Source: an uncultured Eudoraea sp.
Lineage (GTDB): Bacteria > Bacteroidota > Bacteroidia > Flavobacteriales > Flavobacteriaceae
Length of the DNA: 64,000 bases
Direction of reading: 5' to 3'
NCBI RefSeq assembly: GCF_947490415.1
Contig: NZ_CANLGX010000001.1
Span: 930,001-994,000 of the forward strand
Positions 37,010 to 46,026 of the stretch are shown one piece after another (the stretch's first letter is position 1; the number at the start of each line of letters is the position of its first letter). Under the pieces are notes generated by a model that did not search any database, had not been told where the DNA came from, and saw only the letters and a list, made by a program, of their open reading frames with translations. Position numbers and translations under genes: made by a program.

Positions 37010-37031
37010 TAACATTTATGCATAAATGTTA
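37010..37031. promoter_or_regulatory. Perfect 22-bp palindrome between exonuclease and S41 peptidase
   Basis: T-AACATTTATGCATAAATGTT-A reads the same on both strands. It lies 39 bp past the exonuclease stop and 148 bp before the S41 ATG. It has no loop and is AT-rich, which favours a protein-binding site (operator or recombination site) over a terminator. Confidence 0.5.
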
Positions 37032-37069
37032 CACCCCATTAAAAAACTAGATTATATGGAAGCATCAAT

Positions 37070-37783
37070 CTAAATATGAAAGATTTGGTCTTCCGTCAAT
37101 AATTCATCATTACGAAGCCGGAGAAAGACTTGTGCTAAAGTGATAACATCTAATTCACAATAAGCTACAATGCGATCCAAATCACCTTCTTCATAATAAA
37201 CAGCTCTGACCATACTACCATCTATATCTTCTTTGGGTGAAGGAATACCCAGCACATTGGCCATAAGTTTTAAGGAGGTGTAATGCTTGAAATCTCCAAA
37301 TTTCCAGAGCTCCATAGTATCTAAATGAGGTACTTCCCAGGGTTTTTTGCCAAAAAGGTCTAATTTATACGGGAGTGACATTCCTTTAATAATTAATCTG
37401 CGCGCTATATATGGAAAATCAAATTCCTTACCATTATGTGCACAAAGGAGGTTTTTTGGGCGGCTAAAATGTTCGTTAAGTAATTTTTTAAAGTCTTTTA
37501 GTATTTTTTCTTCATCACCCTGAAATGTCGTAACCCTGAAATTGCGAACACCATCTTTAATTGAAAAATACCCTACGGAGATACATATTATTTTACCAAA
37601 TTCTGCCCAGATCCCTGCCCGTTCATAAAATTCTTCAGCAGTAAACTCTTCTTTGCGTTGATACTGTGATTTATGTTCCCATAACTCCTTCTTATAATCA
37701 TTTAATTGAGCATATTCGGCTACTTCAGGAACAGTTTCGATGTCTAAAAAAAGGATATGTTCAAGATTTAGTTTCTGTATCAT
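37070..37783 (-). CDS. 3'-5' exonuclease, DnaQ/PolB-exonuclease-like
   Basis: A complete 237-residue DEDD exonuclease of the predicted PolB-type (DNA_pol_B_exo2-like) family. ExoI is FLDIE (Asp14, Glu16), ExoII is AHNGKEFDF (Asn117 to Asp122) and ExoIII is YCELD (Tyr208, Asp212), a DEDDy arrangement. It should trim single-stranded DNA or RNA 3' ends. It matters here because pieces of its 3' third (from about codon 160) recur three times downstream. No clear promoter is seen; a 12-bp palindrome TATCTTAAGATA lies at 37831-37842. Confidence 0.9.
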   Translation of the reverse strand: MIQKLNLEHILFLDIETVPEVAEYAQLNDYKKELWEHKSQYQRKEEFTAEEFYERAGIWAEFGKIICISVGYFSIKDGVRNFRVTTFQGDEEKILKDFKKLLNEHFSRPKNLLCAHNGKEFDFPYIARRLIIKGMSLPYKLDLFGKKPWEVPHLDTMELWKFGDFKHYTSLKLMANVLGIPSPKEDIDGSMVRAVYYEEGDLDRIVAYCELDVITLAQVFLRLRNDELLTEDQIFHI

Positions 37784-38036
37784 CCCAAATAACCATTAAA
37801 TACACTTCATTTTCAAATTGAATTTACCCTTATCTTAAGATATTGATCTTTTGGTCAATTCAACTAAAGATAATAACAATATTCAGAATCCGTACTCCTT
37901 GCTTAGTAGTTAAATCCAAGATAGGGGTGGTTATTGAAAAAAGGTTGCAGTTAATCGAATTACAATAGCAACATTCAATAAAAACTGATTAAAAACGTTT
38001 TAGTATTTCTTAATTGTCTTACAAATTATTGTTGAT

Positions 38037-38240
38037 ATGAAACCGAAATTCTATATAAATGTGACTAAAAATCTGCTTTTACTGGCTTTTGTATTTTCCC
38101 TTTGTTTTTTTGTTTCCTGTACTAATGACGATTCAGATAATGAAGGAGATTTGGATATCATTAGGCCGGGAGAAGAGAATGTTTTAGATGCTTCTCAAGA
38201 TATCAAAGCAGATAACACAATGTCCAACTATTTATTTTAA
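38037..38240 (+). CDS. Very small lipoprotein, possibly truncated
   Basis: A 67-residue product with a signal peptide (NLLLLAFVFSLCFFVSC) and lipobox, then an acidic tether (TNDDSDNEGDLDI) and only about 35 further residues. No domain is seen. The leader and tether resemble those of the larger lipoprotein 124 bp downstream. It may be a real small lipoprotein or the front end of a broken longer gene. Confidence 0.5.
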   Translation: MKPKFYINVTKNLLLLAFVFSLCFFVSCTNDDSDNEGDLDIIRPGEENVLDASQDIKADNTMSNYLF

Positions 38241-38363
38241 TAGCAAGGCAAATATCCTTTTGGCTATTAATTTGATCGCCAATTTTAACCGCAAACAGAT
38301 AACTTGCTATTATTATCAATCCCCTCCTACTAGATATTATGTATCTTTAAACAAAAAAGCTGC

Positions 38364-39500
38364 ATGAAATTTTATAGGCTCCCGTGGGTTCTCTACCTCT
38401 CTATTATTGTCACACTTTTTCCGGGTTGTACCAATGACGACGACCAAACTAATATGGTTTCTGAAGATCAATTGCCCAATTATACGGTAATAGGACAGAA
38501 TTTTCAAAGTGTTTTTCAGTTTAATTATGATGGAACTCTTGATGAGGGAGACTTATTCAATTTAACGACAGAAAGCAATATAAACAGAGAGTACCTTACT
38601 TTGAGACAGGTATCTGAAGTTCTTACTTTTTTCAGTTTTGCAGCAGGCAGTTTTTCCGCTGTGCAAAGAAATTATGTAACCGGGGAGAGCACTTTTCTAA
38701 ATGAATTTTATACCATATCTAATGAACGATCAGTTACCTGGGGGACTAATTCAGAAAATAAGCTTTTTCTAGGGTTTTTCAGCCCTGAAGGGTCGACAAA
38801 TTATGGAATTAGGACTATAGATCTAGCTACCGGTCAGGAGATAGATTTAATAGTGGAATATAACGTAAATGATGTATTTGAACCCTTATATTATTCAGGC
38901 CGACTGTTAATTACTTATCTGGATCAGCAATCCGACTATAAACTTTCTGTCTTGGATACAGACAGTAATACTATAATAAGAACTTTTGATTTTGGAAAAT
39001 CGGTCCCCAGCATTTTGATCAATAAAGATGGGGATATGGTTATTCTAAGTGGGAATTCGGCGTCTGAATATGAACTTACTCTTTATGATTTACGGACCCT
39101 GGAAGTAATACAGGAGGACCTCTTCTCAATAAACAGGTATTTCTTTGCAGGACCTATTGAGTCTGAGGCCAGTTTAGTTAATGAGAAACTGTATTATCTC
39201 AATCTTTATGCTCAGCCCTCAAATGTCCCTTTTGGCCCGGCGACTTATGATTTTATTACAAAAGAAAATAGAATTATCGATATGCTCTCCATTGTACAAC
39301 AAGTACAGGATGAGGTTGGACTGGATATTGAGCTAACAGCTTTTGACTATAATCAGAAAAGCAATACATTTCTAATGGGTTATGCCAAATTGGTAGATGC
39401 AGAAACTCTGGAGGGCGGAATAATTATTATTTCCGAAGAAGGCAGATTATTAAAGAATACAAATTTGAAATTTGCGCCAACTCGTTTTATTGATAATTAG
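38364..39500 (+). CDS. Hypothetical lipoprotein, propeller-like
   Basis: A 378-residue lipoprotein: leader MKFYRLPWVLYLSIIVTLFPGC, tether TNDDDQTN, then repeated strand patterns typical of beta-propellers (LFLGFFSPEGSTNYGIRTIDLATGQEI, KLSVLDTDSNTIIRTFDFG, YELTLYDLRTLEVIQ). Similar Bacteroidetes proteins are called DUF4374-like or YncE-like; I cannot assign a family with confidence. Confidence 0.7.
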   Translation: MKFYRLPWVLYLSIIVTLFPGCTNDDDQTNMVSEDQLPNYTVIGQNFQSVFQFNYDGTLDEGDLFNLTTESNINREYLTLRQVSEVLTFFSFAAGSFSAVQRNYVTGESTFLNEFYTISNERSVTWGTNSENKLFLGFFSPEGSTNYGIRTIDLATGQEIDLIVEYNVNDVFEPLYYSGRLLITYLDQQSDYKLSVLDTDSNTIIRTFDFGKSVPSILINKDGDMVILSGNSASEYELTLYDLRTLEVIQEDLFSINRYFFAGPIESEASLVNEKLYYLNLYAQPSNVPFGPATYDFITKENRIIDMLSIVQQVQDEVGLDIELTAFDYNQKSNTFLMGYAKLVDAETLEGGIIIISEEGRLLKNTNLKFAPTRFIDN

Positions 39501-39514
39501 AAAGGGAACCAACT

Positions 39515-39644
39515 AACTGGTTTGTTTTATAATCACTATAATTAGCCCTTCTTATATTTAAGTGGATAATAAGTATAAAATCAACGACAAAAATCCTATT
39601 TAGTACCAATTTCGTCTTCGGAATTACACTTATACAAACCAGTT
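39515..39644. repeat. Long-range inverted repeat between convergent genes
   Basis: AACTGGTTTGT at 39515-39525 and its complement ACAAACCAGTT at 39634-39644, with further CCAA/TTGG matches outside. The arms frame the whole gap between the lipoprotein and ogt. A long stem or an eroded element end are both possible. Confidence 0.4.
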
Positions 39645-39655
39645 GGTCTGAAGGT

Positions 39656-40129
39656 TTAGAACAGGGTTTGTTGCCTGGAGGGACTCTCGTGGTTTAACAG
39701 CCATTTTTTACGGTGCAATCCACCGGCATACCCTGTTAATGAGCCATCAGATCCAATTACCCGGTGGCAGGGGATAATTATCCATAAAGGGTTTTTTCCA
39801 TTAGCTGAAGCAACTGCACGAATAGCTTTTACATCCCCCAGTTTCATGGAAAGTTTTAAATAAGACATAGTTTTTCCGTAAGGTATTTCCAATAATGAAT
39901 TCCAAACCTTTTTTTGAAATTCGGTACCTTCCGGATTTATCAAAAGGTCAAAATTCTGTCGTTCACCTTCAAAGTATTCCCGTAATTGATATGCCGCATC
40001 CACCAGAACTTCCGGGATTATTTTACTTTCGGGTTCATCCCTCTCGAGCACGGTAACAGAGCTAAGCCCATTTTCATCTCCTTCCAGTTTTGCGCTCCCC
40101 AAAGGGGTATTAATATATGCAGTAGCCAT
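39656..40129 (-). CDS. ogt: Methylated-DNA--protein-cysteine methyltransferase
   Basis: A 157-residue O6-alkylguanine repair protein that moves the alkyl group to its own cysteine, Cys121 in IIPCHRV, with the wing GSLTGYAGGLHRKKWLLNHE. There is no Ada-type N-terminal regulatory domain. It begins 2 bp after the CNNM-domain gene ends, so the two are probably one transcript. Confidence 0.95.
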   Translation of the reverse strand: MATAYINTPLGSAKLEGDENGLSSVTVLERDEPESKIIPEVLVDAAYQLREYFEGERQNFDLLINPEGTEFQKKVWNSLLEIPYGKTMSYLKLSMKLGDVKAIRAVASANGKNPLWIIIPCHRVIGSDGSLTGYAGGLHRKKWLLNHESPSRQQTLF

Positions 40130-40131
40130 TT

Positions 40132-41235
40132 TTATTCAATTATACCCGTTTTTTTAGCTCTGTCTTCCCACTTTTTCCTTGCGAGTAGCTGCAAATCCTC
40201 AACATTATCGCTTTCATCCATTATTTCCAGCCCTAATAAGGTTTCGATGACATCTTCCATGGAAACCAGGCCACTAACGGATCCATATTCGTCAACAACG
40301 AGCGCAATATGCTCCCTTTTCGCAATCAAAGTCTCAAATAGTTGCGGAATAGGGGTATTCCTTTTCGTAACTAACAAATCCCTTTTAATTGCTGATAAAG
40401 GAATATCTCCATTTTCATTTATAATTTCTTCCAAAACATTATCTTTTAAAACATAACCGGTAATTATGTCTACACTCTCGCCATAAATGGGAATCCTCGA
40501 GAACCTTAGTTTTGGATTTTTCTCAAAGAATTCTTTAATGGACATGGATTCCTTGGCTATTTTCATCACAGCCCGGGGCGTCATGATATCCTTCGCACAA
40601 ATTTCATCAAATTTCAAAAGATTTTTAATCACCTTTGATTCAGATTCCTGAAAAACACCTTCTTCATGAGCTATATCGGCCATTGTAGTAAAATCTTCCC
40701 TGCTCAGGACACTTCCATGTATTTCTTTTTTACCAATAAGTCGTGTAAATAACTGAAGCACCCAAAGTAGGCCTGTCCATTTTAAGGCCAACACCATTAT
40801 TTTTAGGGACTTTGCAGTCAAATTGGCAAGCTTTTTCCAATAAGTTGCACCTATCGTTTTTGGTATAATTTCTGAAAGTACAAGAATTAGTATGGTCATT
40901 ATTGTTGATACTACGCCTACCATAAATTCTTCGGTAAATGTAAATCCAAATAAAGAATGGGTTTTACTACCATATATTTCCTGATAGGCTACTTTAGCTT
41001 GCACTCCTACAAGTATGGCGCCAACGGTATGTGCAATGGTATTCATTGTTAGGATGGCAATAAGCGGTTGGTCTACATCCTTTTTTAATTCTTCCAGCGT
41101 ATAAGCAAACTTTTTCCCTTCTTTTTTCTTTAAATTAATGAAAGTTGGGGTTATACTTAATAGAACAGCTTCTAAAATTGAACATAAAAAAGAAACAAAG
41201 ATGGAGATAAAAGCATAAAAGAGAAGTAATTCCAT
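40132..41235 (-). CDS. CNNM/CorC-family membrane protein with CBS domains
   Basis: A 367-residue 'hemolysin family' protein. The N-terminal CNNM (DUF21) domain has about three to four membrane segments (FYAFISIFVSFLCSILEAVLLS, GVVSTIMTILILVLSEIIPKTIGA). Two CBS domains follow (MTPRAVMKIAKESMSIKEFFE; LVTKRNTPIPQLFETLIAKREHIALVVDEYG). It lacks the full C-terminal CorC/HlyC domain. Relatives export Mg2+ or Co2+. Confidence 0.88.
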   Translation of the reverse strand: MELLLFYAFISIFVSFLCSILEAVLLSITPTFINLKKKEGKKFAYTLEELKKDVDQPLIAILTMNTIAHTVGAILVGVQAKVAYQEIYGSKTHSLFGFTFTEEFMVGVVSTIMTILILVLSEIIPKTIGATYWKKLANLTAKSLKIMVLALKWTGLLWVLQLFTRLIGKKEIHGSVLSREDFTTMADIAHEEGVFQESESKVIKNLLKFDEICAKDIMTPRAVMKIAKESMSIKEFFEKNPKLRFSRIPIYGESVDIITGYVLKDNVLEEIINENGDIPLSAIKRDLLVTKRNTPIPQLFETLIAKREHIALVVDEYGSVSGLVSMEDVIETLLGLEIMDESDNVEDLQLLARKKWEDRAKKTGIIE

Positions 41236-41289
41236 TTGGTTTAATTAGAATACTAAAATACTAATAATATGATTTACTAATTTCATTAA

Positions 41290-42639
41290 TTATTTATCCC
41301 TTTGGTCTTCATAAAACAGCTGATGCAATTGTGGCCGGATATTTAGTTCATATAAATTTCTATTGCCGCGAGTTGGGTAAACACGATTTGAAAGGAAAAT
41401 AAATACCAATTGGTTTATTGGGTCGGCCCATATAAAGGTTCCAGTAAAACCGGAATGTCCAAAGCTTTCCATGCTCGCATCTATCGCTGGATAAGCTTCC
41501 GAAATAGACAAGTTTTTATTATTCAATAGGGGCTTGTCAAAACCAAGACCACGCCTGTTATCATTTTCAGGGTATTGTACTTTTGTAAATTCTTTAACGG
41601 TAGCTTCCGAAAGATACCTTTGACCATCATAAATGCCGTAATTCTGATACATTTGCATTATTATATGCAGATCCCTTGCGGTCCCAAAAAGGCCGGCATT
41701 CCCTGAAATTCCTCCCATGAGAGCGGCATTTTCATCATGAACCCAACCTTTTACAAGGTCTTTCCTGAAAACTGAATCTACTTCGGTGGGAACAATAGCA
41801 TTAGGATACTTCTTAGTTTTGGGCTTAAATCCAAGTGCCGTGGCTCCCATTGGCAGATAGAAATGTTTTTGTAAATAATATTCATAAGACACCCCGCTAA
41901 GCCGAGAAATAAGCTTAGGGAATATTAAAAATGCCAGTCCGGAATAGAGATAGGTTTTATTTTCACTCACCTGCGATCGATCAATTTCCTTGTACATTTT
42001 TGTAATAAATCTATTTTTCACATAAAGATGTTCATAAGCCTGATTTTCAAACCTGGGTGAAGGTTCGGAATGGATATATCTTCGGCTTATTCTTCCTTTT
42101 TTCAGAACTTCATTTAGAAAAACGATATAAGGCTTTAAACCTGCCTGATGCGTAAGTATTTCACGCAGGGTGAGTTCATTTTTGTTTTTTACATGTTTCC
42201 AGGGTTTCCAATACCTGCTAAACGGCACATCCAGATCAAGCTTTCTTTCATCATATAGCTTCATTAAAGCAAGCAGGGGGCCAGTAATTTTTGTTGCGGA
42301 TGCAAGATCATAGATGGCATTCAGCGCTACTGGTTGGATACTGTCGTAAGTATAAAAACCATAAGCTTTATGAAAAATGATATCACCTTTTTTCGCAACT
42401 AAAACCTGGGCGCCGGGAAAAGCATGGTTCTTTATGCCATTGGTAATAATTGAATCAACTTTATGGTCTGTTTCCTTTGAAATCCGATCTATAGGGATTG
42501 GCCCACTGGTAATTTTACTGAGCTGATTGTCTGAAGTCGAATATTCTTTAGAACTATCCTGTGCGTAGGACGTGAAAAATAAAATACCAAATAGTATTAA
42601 AAAATAAAACCGATAATTTGATAACAGAAATCTTCCCAT
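41290..42639 (-). CDS. Serine hydrolase, beta-lactamase family
   Basis: A 449-residue exported protein (signal RFYFLILFGILFFTSYA). The nucleophile motif is SATK (YDLASATKITGPLLAL), the YxN-like motif is YLYSGLAFLIFPK, and the C-terminal motif is FGHSGFTGTFIWADP. The sequence resembles the serine-hydrolase domain that in many Bacteroidetes is fused to a GH3 N-acetylglucosaminidase; here it stands alone. A role in peptidoglycan or peptide turnover is likely. Confidence 0.87.
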   Translation of the reverse strand: MGRFLLSNYRFYFLILFGILFFTSYAQDSSKEYSTSDNQLSKITSGPIPIDRISKETDHKVDSIITNGIKNHAFPGAQVLVAKKGDIIFHKAYGFYTYDSIQPVALNAIYDLASATKITGPLLALMKLYDERKLDLDVPFSRYWKPWKHVKNKNELTLREILTHQAGLKPYIVFLNEVLKKGRISRRYIHSEPSPRFENQAYEHLYVKNRFITKMYKEIDRSQVSENKTYLYSGLAFLIFPKLISRLSGVSYEYYLQKHFYLPMGATALGFKPKTKKYPNAIVPTEVDSVFRKDLVKGWVHDENAALMGGISGNAGLFGTARDLHIIMQMYQNYGIYDGQRYLSEATVKEFTKVQYPENDNRRGLGFDKPLLNNKNLSISEAYPAIDASMESFGHSGFTGTFIWADPINQLVFIFLSNRVYPTRGNRNLYELNIRPQLHQLFYEDQRDK

Positions 42640-42673
42640 AGAACTGTATGGTAAAGTATTGATAGTAAGCAGT

Positions 42674-43663
42674 CTAACCCATTAATTTTACTGCGTCTTT
42701 TGCAAAATAGCTGGCAATGATATCTGCACCTGCCCGTTTTATCGAAATCAATTGCTCCATCATTACTGAATCATGATCCAGCCAACCTTTTTCTGCGGCA
42801 GCCTTCAGCATGGCATATTCTCCTGAAACCTGGTATACTGCCACAGGCACTTCTACTTCATTTTTTATTTCTCTTACAATGTCCAGATAACAAATACCCG
42901 GTTTTACCATAATAATATCAGCCCCCTCGTCAACATCCATATGGGCTTCTTTAATAGCCTCTATTCTATTAGCCGGATCCATCTGGTAAGTCTGCTTATC
43001 CTTTGGTACATTGGCCTTGTTTACAGGCGCTGATTCCAAAGCGTCGCGAAACGGACCATAAAAGCCACTTGCATACTTGGCACAATAAGACATGATTCCT
43101 GTATTGGTTAATTCCTCATCCTCCAAAGCTTCTCTGATAATTTGTATCCTGCCATCCATCATATCACTGGGAGCTACAAAGTCTGCACCTGCTTCAGCAT
43201 GAGAAATACTCATTTGTGCCAAAATCTCACTGGTCTCGTCATTAAGAATCTGACCATTAGCCACAATTCCATCATGTCCATATGACGAATAAGGGTCAAG
43301 TGCAACATCTGTCATAACCAACATATCAGGACAAGCGCTTTTAACTGTATTAATTGCACGTTGCATTAAGCCATGTTCATTGAGAGCTTCTGTTCCTTTA
43401 TTATCCTTTAGTGATTCGGGGACTTTGACAAAAAGCAGAACAGCACAAAGACCCATACTCCAAAGTTCTTTTACCTCTTTACCCAAGTTATCGAGGCTCA
43501 ATCTATAGTAATTAGGCATTGAAGGAATTTCTTCCTTAACTCCATGGCCTTCAACAACAAATAACGGGACTAAAAAATCACTAGGTGTTAAAATTGTTTC
43601 ACGAACCAAATGCCTGATGGCACTGTTCGCTCGTAATCTTCTGTTTCTTCGAAGTGGATACAT
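42674..43663 (-). CDS. hemB: Porphobilinogen synthase
   Basis: A 329-residue enzyme joining two 5-aminolevulinate molecules into porphobilinogen. The Schiff-base lysines are Lys196 (SYCAKYASGFYGPFRDA) and Lys254 (IMVKPG). The metal segment is DVALDPYSSYGHDG, without the cysteines of zinc enzymes, so it is the Mg2+-type. Last hem gene of the minus-strand run, 42 bp after the PhzF-like gene. Confidence 0.96.
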   Translation of the reverse strand: MYPLRRNRRLRANSAIRHLVRETILTPSDFLVPLFVVEGHGVKEEIPSMPNYYRLSLDNLGKEVKELWSMGLCAVLLFVKVPESLKDNKGTEALNEHGLMQRAINTVKSACPDMLVMTDVALDPYSSYGHDGIVANGQILNDETSEILAQMSISHAEAGADFVAPSDMMDGRIQIIREALEDEELTNTGIMSYCAKYASGFYGPFRDALESAPVNKANVPKDKQTYQMDPANRIEAIKEAHMDVDEGADIIMVKPGICYLDIVREIKNEVEVPVAVYQVSGEYAMLKAAAEKGWLDHDSVMMEQLISIKRAGADIIASYFAKDAVKLMG

Positions 43664-43705
43664 TGGCTTTATTTTAAGTTTAAAGGTAACTGAAATGAAT
43701 ATATT

Positions 43706-44494
43706 CTAAATAATAATCTCACCTTTTAAATATGGAACTGCCCTCCCTGCAATTTTTACCCGTTTGTTTTGAAATTCACAATAAATATCACCACCTCTTT
43801 TAGATAATTGTTTGGCTACAAGTGTGGATTTACCAAGAGCCTTAGACCAATAGGGTATTAGGCTGGTATGGGCTGAACCGGTAACAGGATCTTCATTGAC
43901 TCCACATTGGGGAGCAAAAAAACGCGATACAAAATCTACACTGTCTCCAGGGGCAGATACAATTACCCCTCGGGCATCCAGTTGATTGAGTAGAAAGAAA
44001 TTTGGATTCAATTGTTCAATGTCTTTCTGTGTATTATAAATAAGAAGATAGTCTGTCTTTCCTTTTAGCGTATGAACCGGATTCTTGCCAACTGCCTCGT
44101 TAAGCGCTTGAATGGGTTTTATGGATTGTATTTCATCTGTGGGGAAATCCAGTATTAATAAGCCATTTTCACCTTTTTCTACCAGAAGCTTTCCGCTTTT
44201 GGGTGAAAAAAATTCAACATAAGAGTCATTCAGATCATAATAGTTAAATAAGACGAAAGCAGTTGCCAGGGTTGCATGCCCACACAAATCTACTTCCAGC
44301 TCAGGGGTAAACCATCGGATGACATATTGAGAACCATCTCTAACAGCAAAAGCGGTTTCTGCGAGATTATTTTCCATGGCAATTTTCTGCATTATGCCAT
44401 CTTCTATCCAGTTTTCCAGGATACAAACAGCAGCAGGGTTTCCGGAATATAACCGATCAGTAAAGGCATCTACTTGAAATAATTTTTGCAGCAT
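43706..44494 (-). CDS. PhzF-family isomerase/epimerase-like protein
   Basis: A 262-residue protein with the PhzF start QVDAFTDRLYSGNPAAVC, the catalytic Glu in NNLAETAF, the DLCGHATLATAFVLF motif and the second-half GVNEDPVTGSAHTSL. PhzF proteins catalyse proton shifts on small acids; the substrate here is unknown. It sits inside the haem run between hemF and hemB, with no known tie to haem. Confidence 0.9.
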   Translation of the reverse strand: MLQKLFQVDAFTDRLYSGNPAAVCILENWIEDGIMQKIAMENNLAETAFAVRDGSQYVIRWFTPELEVDLCGHATLATAFVLFNYYDLNDSYVEFFSPKSGKLLVEKGENGLLILDFPTDEIQSIKPIQALNEAVGKNPVHTLKGKTDYLLIYNTQKDIEQLNPNFFLLNQLDARGVIVSAPGDSVDFVSRFFAPQCGVNEDPVTGSAHTSLIPYWSKALGKSTLVAKQLSKRGGDIYCEFQNKRVKIAGRAVPYLKGEIII

Positions 44495-44533
44495 TTTAAC
44501 CGGTATTCGCTTCTAAATTACAATTAAAAGATG

Positions 44534-45436
44534 TCAAATCCATGATTTTGGATTTTCTAATACTTTTATTAATCTGTCCTCCTCACTACCTTGTTCCGGA
44601 TGATGGTCATACTTCCATTGAACATGCGGGGGTAAGCTCATAAGAATACTTTCTATACGCCCATTAGTCTTTAATCCAAAAAGAGTACCCTTGTCGTGAA
44701 CCAGATTAAATTCAACATAACGACCGCGGCGAATTTCTTGCCAATCCCTTTGTTTGTTGCTATAAGCGAGCGATTTTCTTTTTAGAACAATCGGTATATA
44801 TGCTTCCAGAAAGCCATTGCCAACCGTGGTGACAAAGTTATACCAATCCGCTATACTCATATTGTCGGAAACTTTACAGTAATCAAAAAATAAACCACCT
44901 ACTCCTCGGGCTTCCCCGCGATGACTATTCCAGAAATAGTCATCACATTTCTTTTTATAGGTTTTGTAAAAACCAGGATCATGCGCATCACAAGATGCTT
45001 TGCATACTGAATGAAAGTGCTTAACATCTTCCTCAAATAAATAATATGGTGTAAGATCGAGGCCTCCTCCAAACCATTGATCTACCAAGGCACCTTTTTT
45101 ATCATACATTTCAAAATAACGCCAATTGGCGTGGACGGTTGGGACCATTGGATTTTCGGGATGGAGTACCAGACTTAGACCGCAAGCATAAAAATCCGCA
45201 TCCTTTACACCAAAATAGGTTTGCATACTTTTTGGGAGTGCACCATGAACAGCAGATATGTTTACGCCACCCTTTTCAAAAACTGAACCATCTTCAATTA
45301 CTCTGGTCCTGCCACCACCACCTTCCGGACGTTTCCAAATATCTTCACGAAATTTAGCGGAACCATCTATTTCTTCTAATTTGGAAGTAATTGTGTCCTG
45401 AAGTTCTTTAATGTAACTGTAGAATTTATTTTTCAT
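44534..45436 (-). CDS. hemF: Oxygen-dependent coproporphyrinogen III oxidase
   Basis: A 300-residue HemF that decarboxylates coproporphyrinogen III to protoporphyrinogen IX using O2, a mark of aerobic life. Motifs: FEKGGVNISAVHGALP, VHANWRYFEMYD, WFGGGLDLTPYYL and GRYVEFNLVHDKGTLFGL. The start at 45436 (MKNKFYSY) is chosen over 45463 because the longer form adds residues outside the family; it still overlaps the end of the upstream GNAT gene by 11 bp. Confidence 0.95.
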   Translation of the reverse strand: MKNKFYSYIKELQDTITSKLEEIDGSAKFREDIWKRPEGGGGRTRVIEDGSVFEKGGVNISAVHGALPKSMQTYFGVKDADFYACGLSLVLHPENPMVPTVHANWRYFEMYDKKGALVDQWFGGGLDLTPYYLFEEDVKHFHSVCKASCDAHDPGFYKTYKKKCDDYFWNSHRGEARGVGGLFFDYCKVSDNMSIADWYNFVTTVGNGFLEAYIPIVLKRKSLAYSNKQRDWQEIRRGRYVEFNLVHDKGTLFGLKTNGRIESILMSLPPHVQWKYDHHPEQGSEEDRLIKVLENPKSWI

Positions 45437-45965
45437 ATGATCTTTCATATAATTCCATATCAAGTGGTTCTTCCTTAGGAGGTGTATGGGCTTTTAACAA
45501 TGTTTTTTTCCATTCATATCCGCATTTTTCTGCTACTCTAACACTTGCTTTATTTTGCTCGTGTACAATAATTTCCAGGGTTTTTAAGGCGAGATCATTA
45601 AATGCAAAAACACTGGTATCCTTTACAGCTTGCGTAATCCAACCTCTACCTTGAAAGTCTTTATCAATACAATATGCTATCTCACCCCGCCTGAGTTCCC
45701 AATTCAAATTTTTTAAGATGACCAGGCCAACCACCGTTTTATTTGTTTTGAGGGCAAAAGTAAATTCTGTTCTTAATTTTATCTGTTCACTTTTATTTAG
45801 TATGAAGTTTTCAGAGGTCTCAATAGTCTCATTTTGCACTAAGGTAATTGGGAAAAAGCGATGAAATTCTTCTTTGTTTAAAGCTAAAAAAGCATGTAGA
45901 GCGGGAGTATCCACCGTTGTTAATGGCTCTAAAGCAAATAAACTATTAATATGACTTTCTGTCAT
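45426..45965 (-). CDS. GNAT N-acetyltransferase (RimJ/RimL type)
   Basis: A 179-residue acetyltransferase with the acetyl-CoA loop in IDKDFQGRGWITQAV and the second half LALKTLEIIVHEQNKASVRVAEKCGYEWK. The starting ATG at 45965 is preferred to the in-frame TTG before it. It overlaps hemF, so it is part of the hem transcript; the target is unknown. Confidence 0.88.
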   Translation of the reverse strand: MTESHINSLFALEPLTTVDTPALHAFLALNKEEFHRFFPITLVQNETIETSENFILNKSEQIKLRTEFTFALKTNKTVVGLVILKNLNWELRRGEIAYCIDKDFQGRGWITQAVKDTSVFAFNDLALKTLEIIVHEQNKASVRVAEKCGYEWKKTLLKAHTPPKEEPLDMELYERSYEK

Positions 45966-46026
45966 CAATCACTTGATTATACTGAGATAAAGAAAGGGCC
46001 TCAAGTAATATAAAACCCCTTTTACC

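Larger units (their letters stand above)
28384..37783 (-). other. Accessory array punctuated by partial exonuclease genes
   Basis: All genes here point the same way. In transcription order: complete exonuclease (37783-37070), S41 peptidase, remnant D, membrane protein, remnant C, FAD oxidoreductase plus flavodoxin plus Fe-S flavoprotein plus serine hydrolase, remnant B, then DUF6090 just beyond. Every remnant keeps the exonuclease 3' end and its stop codon, and is about 220-290 bp. No recombinase, IS or tRNA is seen. Details are in the findings. Confidence 0.7.

Noticed and set aside
28384-37783. Insertion sequence, integron or prophage as carrier of the array
   Set aside because: No transposase, integrase, terminal repeats with target duplication, or phage genes are visible.
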